From: JAVWMQ01 sp036637375 | GTDB lineage: Bacteria; Bacillota; Clostridia; Peptostreptococcales; Anaerovoracaceae | Assembly (NCBI GenBank): GCA_036637375.1 | Contig: JAVWMQ010000056.1 | Span: 1-5,016 of the forward strand | Length of the DNA stretch: 5,016 nt | Reading direction: 5' to 3' | Position numbers and translations under genes: made by a program | Part shown: positions 1 through 5,016 of the stretch, piece by piece | Position numbering within the stretch: the first letter of the stretch is position 1 | Layout of the letters: each line of letters opens with the position of its first letter | Notes under the pieces: generated by a model | What the model saw: the letters and a program-made list of their open reading frames with translations, nothing else | Databases searched by the model: none | What the model was told of the DNA's origin: nothing

Positions 1-87
1 TGGTGCCGGCGATGGGGGTCGAACCCATACGGTGTTGCCACCACGGGATTTTGAATCCCGCACGTCTGCCAATTCCATCACGCCGGC
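1..87 (-). tRNA. tRNA-Leu, anticodon CAA
   Basis: Class II tRNA that decodes UUG leucine codons. The minus strand folds into a full cloverleaf. The 7-bp acceptor stem GCCGGCG/CGCCGGC is formed by 81-87 and 5-11, followed by discriminator A and a genomically encoded CCA at 1-3. The 5-bp anticodon stem CGGGA/TCCCG (56-60 and 44-48) closes the loop TTCAAAA, with anticodon CAA at 51-53. A variable arm with a GGTG/CACC stem lies around 31-42. The T arm is ATGGG, loop TTCGACC, CCCAT (12-28). The long variable arm together with the CAA anticodon identifies leucine. The 5' end lies 19 bp beyond the stop codon of the RND pump gene, with no terminator between. Whatever follows the 3' end is outside the window. 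Confidence 0.97.
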
Positions 88-98
88 ACAATGACGAT

Positions 99-127
99 AT
101 TATATATTATTCTTCGTCAATCGTCAA
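99..127 (-). promoter_or_regulatory. Sigma-A-type promoter of tRNA-Leu, overlapping the 3' end of the RND gene
   Basis: On the minus strand a TTGACG -35 box (122-127, five of six consensus bases) is separated by exactly 17 bp from a perfect TATAAT -10 box (99-104). A start about 7 bases past the -10 box would fall near position 92, giving a leader of about 5 nt before the mature tRNA 5' end at 87. The -35 box is made of the Leu1229-Thr1230 codons of the pump, and the spacer contains its stop codon. A second TTGACG (115-120) lies only 10 bp from the -10 box and is unlikely to serve it. No experiment supports the start site; the call rests on consensus match, spacing and position. Confidence 0.8.
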
Positions 128-3100
128 CTCTTCTTGAGAAATATTATATAATTTTTTTCTATTTAGTGCATCATACATAATGGGAATTACTACCAATGTC
201 ATTAAAGTACCATATAGCAAGCCACCTATACAAACAACTGCTACAGGCTGCATCATCTCTGATCCCGTTCCAAAACCAATAGCCATAGGTGCTAAACCCA
301 GTACTGTTGTAATTGTAGTCATAAGTACTGGTCGTAACCTTACGGCCCCTGCTTCAATAATTGCTTCTATTTTTTCCATGCCATTTCGTCTTAATTGATT
401 TATGTAATCGATTAAAACTATAGCATTATTTACAATAATGCCCATCAACATTATAATCCCTATCATTGAAACCACGCTAAGGCTTAATCCCGATATTATT
501 AGTGCAAACATTGCACCAGTTATTGCAAGTGGAACCGTAAGCATTACTATAAACGGTGATAATAAAGACTGGAACTGTGCCACCATAACAAGATATATCA
601 TAAGAATTCCCAGAAGCAGCATTTTAACTAATTGTTCCATTGCATCTACAATCGCCTCATCTTCCCCTTTAAATTCTACCTCAACACCCTTTGGCAAATC
701 AATTTTTTGAATTGATTTTTTTGCTATATCTGTTTGTTTTGTAATGTTATATTTGCTCTCAACAAGACCCGATACTGTTATTGTTCGTTTTTGATTTACT
801 CTAGTAATTTTATTTAAGCTTTCATCTTTGCTTATCTTTGTTATATCTGTAAGCTTAATAGATTTACCGTCAGCACTTCTTATTTTCATATTCATAAGTT
901 CTGATTTTTTCATTGTGCCATCTTCTTTAGAAGTTACAACAATATTTCGTTTACTACCTTCATAATTAATTTGACTCGCAGTCTTTTCTTTGGAAATCTT
1001 CTCAGATACCTCCATATAAACTTGAGCTGTTGTAAGTCCGTATTTCATAGCCTTTTCCTTATCAACTACAATCTTTATTTCTTCACTTGTATTATTGCTA
1101 GTTTTAGAAACGTCATAAATACCATTAATCTTGTTTAGTTCATTTTCAATTTTTTGTGCACTAACTCTCAAGTCATCAAGGTCATCACTATACACATTTA
1201 AACTGATTCCCATTCCCCCTGTTGCCGCCATCATATTCATATCGCTATTAACTTTGACTTTGCAACCTTGGCTTTCTCCTTCTTCAATAATCTTATTTGA
1301 AATCTTCTTTCCTTCGCTTATAAAATCTTCTTTAAGTAACACATAAATTGTCGCAGATTCTGAGCTTTGTCCCATTGATATTCCCATCATTCCAGCCATA
1401 CCGCTATCTAGCATTACTCCTGCAGTATCAACAACTTCATTGTCGTATAAATCTTCTAAGATTGTATCACAAACTTTTTTCATTTCTTTTATATCACTAT
1501 TCTTTGGCAAGGTTATTGTCGCAGAGATTTCTTTTGTAGCCATGCTTGGCACAAATTCAAACCCTTTGTAAATACATATTGCCACTGAAGAAATCAACAG
1601 CAAAACAGCAACAATCAACACTACTATCCTGTGATTTAGAGCGCTTGCAACAACTTTTTTATACTTCAAAATAAACTTACTATTCATTGATAATATAGTA
1701 TTATCTTTTGTGGTATTTAAAATTGTACTTCCCAAAACAGGTACCAAAGTCAATGCAATAAACAAGCTAGCAAGTAATGAATAAGTTACTGTTAATGCCA
1801 TATCAGTAAAAATCGTTTTTGTTATTCCATCGGCAAATACAATTGGTACAAACACACAAATAGTAGTTAATGTTGATGCAGTTATCGCCCCTGCAACCTG
1901 TTTGGCTCCCAAAATAGCGGCCTTAACTTTTGTATATCCAGACATTCTAAGTCTATAAATATTTTCTATTACCACAATTGAATTATCCACTAGCATACCA
2001 ACTCCAACAGCTAGGCCTGCAAGCGAAATCATATTAATCGTCACACCTGAAAAGTACATAAGGGCTATTGCAAATGTGACACTTATAGGAATACTACACG
2101 CAGTAATAAATGTCGGTTTAATATCTCTCAAAAACAGGAACAGAATTAATATTGATAAAATTCCACCCATAATCAAATTATTAATAACTGAGCTAATCGC
2201 CAAGTGAATATAATCACCTTGATCTGAAAGTATATTGAATTTCAAACCATCATATTCTTTTTCAAGCTCATTTAGTTTTTTATTTATATTATCTGAAACT
2301 GTTGCCGTAGCAAAATTAGATTGTTTACTAAAAGAAATCAAAACACCATCTTTGCCATTGACTTTTGAGTATGTTTCATCTCCATTATTTAAATATGATA
2401 CATCAGCAACATCACTTAATTTGATAGGGGCAATCCCTTTAATACCAAGGTTCATAATTACCAAGTCAGACACATCAGCAACCTTAGACATTTTATTTCC
2501 AACAGTAACTAATATGTCATTTCCATCTTCTGATACCATTCCAGCCGGCATTTCAAAGTTCTGAGCCGTAATTAACTGTGAAATAGTATCAACTGATATA
2601 CTGTTTGCAAAATCACCTTTGCTTCCGCCTTGCGTTTGATTTTTAAGGCTACCTAGCTGGGCTTCAAGTTGCATTTTTGAAGCCTGCAATAAAGCTCCAC
2701 TGCCCGTTAGTTCCGCCATGCTATTTGCTAAATTTGCATTTGTTGTAGCCACAAATATATTAAATCTTCTTTGAGCATCACTAACATTTTTTGTTGAATT
2801 TAATTTATCAACATGTATACCCATTTCCATGAGCTGATCTTTAATAGGATATAAACCTTTCTTGATTCCAGTTAAATTTCTTTCCATTGAAACAATTGCA
2901 ACAACATTTCCTGCATATGTTCCATTTTTCATTGCAACGCCTTCGATTTGTGCATTTGTTAAACCTGGATTCTTTGATGCAATTTCCATTTTTATTCTGT
3001 TGTTTGCATACTCAAGCTTTTCTTTTTCCTTGTATACATCAAATAACGTTGCAAGTACACTTTTAATAGTTTCACTTTGTTCAGCTAATTTTTTTTGGCT

Positions 3101-3811
3101 TGCAGTTATTTGATTTTTTCCATTGTTTATACCATTTACACCTTGATTTACCTGGGCAATACCATTGTTGATTTGACCTTTGCCTACATTAATTTGAGAG
3201 TTTACTTGACTATTAATTTTTTGATTAATTTTGTCAATCTTTTTTTGATTTAATCTTACGTGGATTTTATTATCTACAAGTCCAGAAGTAGATACCTTTG
3301 CAACACCATCAATACCTTCTAGTTTCCTCTGAAGTTCTTCCTCCACTATTGTTGATGTTTCAATTAAATTTGAATTTTCTTTTGATACAGACGATACTAC
3401 AACTGGCATCATTTCTGGATTCATCTTAAAAATTATTGGTGCCATTATGCCATCAGTAAAAGAATCTTTTACAAAATCGATTTTGTCCCTAATATCAACT
3501 GATACAACATCTAAGTTGGCATCCTCATTGAATTCCAAAAAAATCATCGATATACCCTTTTGAGATTGAGAATTCACATTTTTCAAATTGCCCAAAGACG
3601 CCAATTGCTCTTCTAATGGCTCTGAAATAGATTTTTCAATTTCCTCCGATGATGCACCTGGATATGATGTCATTACCATTACAAATGGTAAATCAATTTT
3701 AGGAAACAAATCGGGTGTCATTCTTGTAAAAGAAACAAAACCAAATACTATAATTAACACGACTGCAACCATTATTGTAAATGGTTTTTTAACACTAAAC
3801 TTCGATAACAT
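107..3811 (-). CDS. RND-superfamily efflux transporter permease (HAE1/SwrC-like) with large docking-domain insertion
   Basis: Predicted proton-driven exporter of the cytoplasmic membrane; substrate unknown. The AcrB-type layout is complete: TM1 (about 11-29), first extracytoplasmic loop (30-540), TM2-TM6 (about 541-699), TM7 (727-748), second loop (749-1060) and TM8-TM12 (about 1061-1212). TM4 carries GMLVDNSIVVIEN, with Asp609 at the AcrB Asp407 position and Asn610 at Asp408. TM10 carries GIIVNNAIVLIDY, with Asn1128 at the Lys940 position. Arg1160 sits where AcrB has Arg971. Length is 1234 aa against about 1050 for AcrB; nearly all of the excess is an insertion at about residues 196-404. The ATG at 3811 is chosen because GGAG lies 5 nt upstream and the TM1 start aligns with the family. 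It follows the CAAX-protease gene by 46 bp, probably in one operon. No adaptor gene is adjacent. Bacillus SwrC (surfactin resistance) is a known Gram-positive relative type; equivalence of substrate is not claimed. Confidence 0.93.
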   Translation of the reverse strand: MLSKFSVKKPFTIMVAVVLIIVFGFVSFTRMTPDLFPKIDLPFVMVMTSYPGASSEEIEKSISEPLEEQLASLGNLKNVNSQSQKGISMIFLEFNEDANLDVVSVDIRDKIDFVKDSFTDGIMAPIIFKMNPEMMPVVVSSVSKENSNLIETSTIVEEELQRKLEGIDGVAKVSTSGLVDNKIHVRLNQKKIDKINQKINSQVNSQINVGKGQINNGIAQVNQGVNGINNGKNQITASQKKLAEQSETIKSVLATLFDVYKEKEKLEYANNRIKMEIASKNPGLTNAQIEGVAMKNGTYAGNVVAIVSMERNLTGIKKGLYPIKDQLMEMGIHVDKLNSTKNVSDAQRRFNIFVATTNANLANSMAELTGSGALLQASKMQLEAQLGSLKNQTQGGSKGDFANSISVDTISQLITAQNFEMPAGMVSEDGNDILVTVGNKMSKVADVSDLVIMNLGIKGIAPIKLSDVADVSYLNNGDETYSKVNGKDGVLISFSKQSNFATATVSDNINKKLNELEKEYDGLKFNILSDQGDYIHLAISSVINNLIMGGILSILILFLFLRDIKPTFITACSIPISVTFAIALMYFSGVTINMISLAGLAVGVGMLVDNSIVVIENIYRLRMSGYTKVKAAILGAKQVAGAITASTLTTICVFVPIVFADGITKTIFTDMALTVTYSLLASLFIALTLVPVLGSTILNTTKDNTILSMNSKFILKYKKVVASALNHRIVVLIVAVLLLISSVAICIYKGFEFVPSMATKEISATITLPKNSDIKEMKKVCDTILEDLYDNEVVDTAGVMLDSGMAGMMGISMGQSSESATIYVLLKEDFISEGKKISNKIIEEGESQGCKVKVNSDMNMMAATGGMGISLNVYSDDLDDLRVSAQKIENELNKINGIYDVSKTSNNTSEEIKIVVDKEKAMKYGLTTAQVYMEVSEKISKEKTASQINYEGSKRNIVVTSKEDGTMKKSELMNMKIRSADGKSIKLTDITKISKDESLNKITRVNQKRTITVSGLVESKYNITKQTDIAKKSIQKIDLPKGVEVEFKGEDEAIVDAMEQLVKMLLLGILMIYLVMVAQFQSLLSPFIVMLTVPLAITGAMFALIISGLSLSVVSMIGIIMLMGIIVNNAIVLIDYINQLRRNGMEKIEAIIEAGAVRLRPVLMTTITTVLGLAPMAIGFGTGSEMMQPVAVVCIGGLLYGTLMTLVVIPIMYDALNRKKLYNISQEELTIDEE
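2600..3226 (-). other. Coiled-coil insertion domain within the RND pump (residues ~196-404)
   Basis: The two halves of an RND protein are homologous, so they can be compared. The C-terminal half reads IVVDKEKAMKYGLTTAQV (914-931) without a break. The matching N-terminal segment reads HVRLNQKKIDKI (184-195) and resumes at ISVDTISQLITAQN (405-418), leaving about 209 extra residues. The first arm (about 195-242) has I/V every 4 and then every 7 residues. The return arm has Leu368, 375, 382 and 389 in perfect heptad spacing, with small residues Gly370, Ala377 and Ala384. Between the arms (about 243-361) is a mostly polar, helix-prone segment with no predicted membrane span. A long hairpin projecting from the docking subdomain is inferred. 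The reading frame is intact throughout, and its codon use resembles that of the rest of the gene. Confidence 0.8.
3101..3232 (-). repeat. In-frame tetrapeptide and heptapeptide repeats in the first arm of the pump insertion
   Basis: This stretch encodes residues 194-237. Residues 194-209 are four tetrads of the form [K/Q][I/V]N[Q/S/V], giving I/V at 195, 199, 203 and 207. Residues 210-237 are four heptads in which Gly occupies 210, 217, 224 and 231 and I/V occupies 214, 221, 228 and 235, with Asn or Gln at most remaining positions. The DNA copies are diverged rather than identical, so the repeat is clear at protein level and only approximate at base level. It is read as the start of a helical hairpin arm with an alternating Gly and Ile/Val core stripe. 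Confidence 0.75.
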
Positions 3812-3816
3812 TTTTT

Positions 3817-3820
3817 CTCC
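3817..3820 (-). promoter_or_regulatory. Ribosome binding site of the RND gene
   Basis: GGAG on the minus strand lies 5 nt upstream of the ATG at 3811, in an otherwise A-rich leader. It supports that ATG as the start. The 46-bp gap to the upstream gene shows no convincing terminator, so translation of the pump probably uses a message shared with the protease gene. Confidence 0.8.
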
Positions 3821-3857
3821 ACTATAACTCTAAACTCTTTAAATTTCTCTTTTATAT

Positions 3858-4736
3858 TTAATTATACGTCTTTTTATCAAACAACTTACCTAGTAAATAA
3901 CCTACTGCAATAGCAATGAATCCTCCAAGTATTGATGCTCCAATATATCCTACCGAAACATTATCATAGGCTGGATTTTTGTTAATATCCAAAATTGAGG
4001 TTGTCATTGCATTTGAATTATTTACTGCATGAGCAGTAATTGCCGCCAAAAGGCTTCCTGTATATCTATACACTAACAAAAATAGACACGCCATAGGTAC
4101 ATATAATAAAGCTGTAAAAATTGTAGATTTTTCTGTCATATGAGCACTTATAAAGATTGAAGCTGCAAGAGCAAAAGCAAGAACTTCTGCAAACATCGCC
4201 AACTTTTTACTTTTTTTTGCTAAGGTACCTAACGAATCTCTCAATGATCTAAATAATATAGCTCTAAAAAACATTTCCTCTGCAAATGGTGCTAAAACAG
4301 TAATCAAAAATGTAAGCACCAACGTATTTGCCATGTCACTTCCATACTTCATTTCTATCAATGAATTAGTCCCAGTGTCATTATTTTTCAAAATAAATTC
4401 CACTCCCCTTGTAGTGTAAATTATCAACACGCCAGTGACAATCCCCATGAAAATGTTGTAAAAAACAGGTTTTTGACCTAAGAACGAAAACCCATCAAAA
4501 CAGCTTTGCCTTTTTATCAGGCTAAAAATCCCAACGGATACAAGTGCAGCCACAAAGTATCCAAGAACTTGAGAAATAGATCTAAAAACACTTTGTCCTA
4601 GTAACTGGGTAAAAAACATTGTAAATACAACGGACAATACAAAACAAATTGGGATGATCCACCATCTCCATTTGCCAAAAGCCATTTCACCACTGCTAAA
4701 CAAACTACGAACGTTTAAATTTTGTTTCTCTAACAT
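3858..4736 (-). CDS. CPBP family (CAAX/Abi, Rce1-like) putative intramembrane metalloprotease
   Basis: Integral membrane protein of 292 aa with about eight hydrophobic segments (roughly 25-45, 54-74, 94-111, 136-158, 179-200, 207-227, 229-245 and 262-285). The three conserved CPBP motifs are present. EExxxR is Glu153-Glu154 to Arg158. FxxxH is Phe195 to His199. HxxxN is His236 to Asn240, with a second Asn at 239. In the family, the Glu and His residues form the active site in the membrane, so this copy looks catalytically competent. Characterised members cleave prenylated CAAX proteins (eukaryotic Rce1) or act in bacterial peptide maturation and bacteriocin self-immunity; the substrate here is unknown. 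The ATG at 4736 is supported by AGGAGG 8 nt upstream. It is the first gene of a likely two-gene unit with the RND pump 46 bp downstream. Length is at the longer end for bacterial members, with a polar N-terminal tail of about 20 residues. Confidence 0.9.
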   Translation of the reverse strand: MLEKQNLNVRSLFSSGEMAFGKWRWWIIPICFVLSVVFTMFFTQLLGQSVFRSISQVLGYFVAALVSVGIFSLIKRQSCFDGFSFLGQKPVFYNIFMGIVTGVLIIYTTRGVEFILKNNDTGTNSLIEMKYGSDMANTLVLTFLITVLAPFAEEMFFRAILFRSLRDSLGTLAKKSKKLAMFAEVLAFALAASIFISAHMTEKSTIFTALLYVPMACLFLLVYRYTGSLLAAITAHAVNNSNAMTTSILDINKNPAYDNVSVGYIGASILGGFIAIAVGYLLGKLFDKKTYN

Positions 4737-4744
4737 TAGAAATC

Positions 4745-4750
4745 CCTCCT
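4745..4750 (-). promoter_or_regulatory. Ribosome binding site of the CPBP protease gene
   Basis: A full-consensus AGGAGG on the minus strand lies 8 nt before the ATG at 4736. It is stronger than the GGAG of the pump gene, so the protease may be translated more efficiently than the pump from a shared message; that last point is inference. Confidence 0.9.
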
Positions 4751-4776
4751 CACCTTATATTCCTTATACTTTTGTA

Positions 4777-4806
4777 AATATAAAAGCTCATACTAACTCT
4801 ATGCAA
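4777..4806 (-). promoter_or_regulatory. Candidate promoter of the CPBP-RND unit (weak)
   Basis: On the minus strand TTGCAT (4801-4806, three of six -35 bases) is followed after 18 bp by TATATT (4777-4782, five of six -10 bases), placing a start near 4770 and a leader of about 34 nt. A competing pair is TTGTGA (4848-4853) with TATGAA (4824-4829), also 18 bp apart. In DNA this AT-rich such matches arise easily, so neither is secure. The 4737-4920 gap holds no clear operator, riboswitch or terminator hairpin. Confidence 0.3.
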
Positions 4807-4920
4807 ATAATGTTTAAGACACTTTCATATTTATTACCATAATGATATCACAAAACCACACGATAAAGAAGTTAAATAATATCTTACATAAGCAAGAAGC
4901 TATAAATACGTAATTGTAAA

Positions 4921-5016
4921 CTAAATTAGATTCAAAAATACATTTTTTTCTTCATCAAATATACGTATTTTAACAGAAATATAGTCCATTGTAGAATCAA
5001 ATAATCTGCATTTTTT
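4921..5016 (-). CDS. Possible 3' end of an upstream gene (partial, unidentified)
   Basis: The minus-strand frame is open from the window edge for 32 codons, ending in a TAG at 4921-4923. The segment containing ISVKIRIFDEEKNVFLNL alternates hydrophobic and polar residues around an acidic turn, as in a beta-hairpin, which looks more protein-like than random AT-rich sequence. There is an internal ATG at 4989 but no Shine-Dalgarno before it, so the frame is more likely the tail of a longer protein than a complete 22-aa gene. An open run of this length is not rare by chance in such AT-rich DNA, so the call is tentative. I do not recognise the family. If real, the gene is co-directional with the protease gene and ends 184 bp before it. 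Confidence 0.35.
   Translation of the reverse strand, partial: KKCRLFDSTMDYISVKIRIFDEEKNVFLNLI

Noticed and set aside
1..87. tRNA-Leu gene as the attachment site of an integrated element
   Set aside because: The window ends at the tRNA 3' end, so no integrase or repeat of the tRNA 3' end can be seen; no second copy of the tRNA 3' sequence occurs within the window.
2235..2564. Long plus-strand open frame opposite the pump gene (and similar ones at 438-710, 1131-1346 and 2862-3113)
   Set aside because: They are antisense shadows of a well-supported coding frame, with no ribosome binding sites and implausible Ser/Ile/Phe-rich products.
3861..3866. Perfect TATAAT on the minus strand in the last codons of the protease gene, which might be a promoter for the pump
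   Set aside because: No acceptable -35 box at 16-18 bp (the 17-bp position reads GTAAGT) and no TG extension; the hexamer is simply the Tyr-Asn codons before the stop.
4750..4791. Minus-strand 13-codon ORF (MSFYIYKSIRNIR) ending just before the protease Shine-Dalgarno, as in a leader peptide
   Set aside because: No ribosome binding site, no run of a single amino acid, no attenuator hairpin, and the candidate promoter would start transcription after its ATG.
4842..4913. Plus-strand 23-codon ORF starting MISQNHTIKKLNN, amphipathic in appearance
   Set aside because: No Shine-Dalgarno before the ATG, very short, and no family recognised; easily expected by chance in AT-rich DNA.
4843..4968. Short palindromes TGATATCA (4843-4850), TACGTA (4907-4912) and ATACGTAT (4961-4968) as possible operator sites
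   Set aside because: They are 6-8 bp, of different sequence except for the TACGTA core, and not positioned around a firm promoter; chance is adequate.
4927..5016. Imperfect direct repeat: TAGATTCAAA..ATTTTTT near 4927-4947 and TAGAATCAAA..ATTTTTT near 4992-5016
   Set aside because: Needs gaps to align, is dominated by A/T runs, and both copies lie in the possible coding tail in different frames.

Overview
The window comes from a low-GC, AT-rich bacterium, most likely a Clostridia-type Firmicute. The evidence is the strong AT bias at third codon positions, Shine-Dalgarno sequences of the AGGAGG/GGAG type, Lys/Ile/Asn-rich proteins, and an RND pump of the Gram-positive (SwrC-like) kind. The taxon is an inference; nothing in the window names the species.

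Everything supported lies on the minus strand, so the region reads from high to low coordinates. (1) At 5016-4921 there is a possible 3' end of a gene entering from outside the window, 32 codons to a TAG. (2) A 184-bp intergenic stretch follows (4737-4920). It holds a weak candidate promoter and a strong Shine-Dalgarno, with no recognisable terminator. (3) At 4736-3858 is a 292-aa multi-spanning CPBP/CAAX (Abi) family putative intramembrane protease with all three active-site motifs. (4) After 46 bp comes a 1234-aa RND-superfamily exporter (3811-107). (5) 19 bp after the pump's stop codon lies a complete tRNA-Leu(CAA) gene with encoded CCA (87-1). Its near-consensus promoter is embedded in the last codons and stop region of the pump gene.

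The protease and pump look like a two-gene operon: same strand, 46-bp gap, no terminator between them. No membrane-fusion adaptor or outer-membrane channel gene is present in the window.

The most notable feature is a roughly 209-residue insertion in the N-terminal docking subdomain of the pump. It is flanked by helices with striking heptad regularity (Gly every 7 residues on one arm, Leu every 7 on the other), consistent with an antiparallel coiled-coil hairpin projecting from the transporter. The equivalent place in the C-terminal half of the same protein is uninterrupted, which serves as an internal control. Methionine clusters sit at two places that correspond to the substrate-pocket region of RND pumps. 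I found no mobile element, CRISPR array, riboswitch or phage gene.
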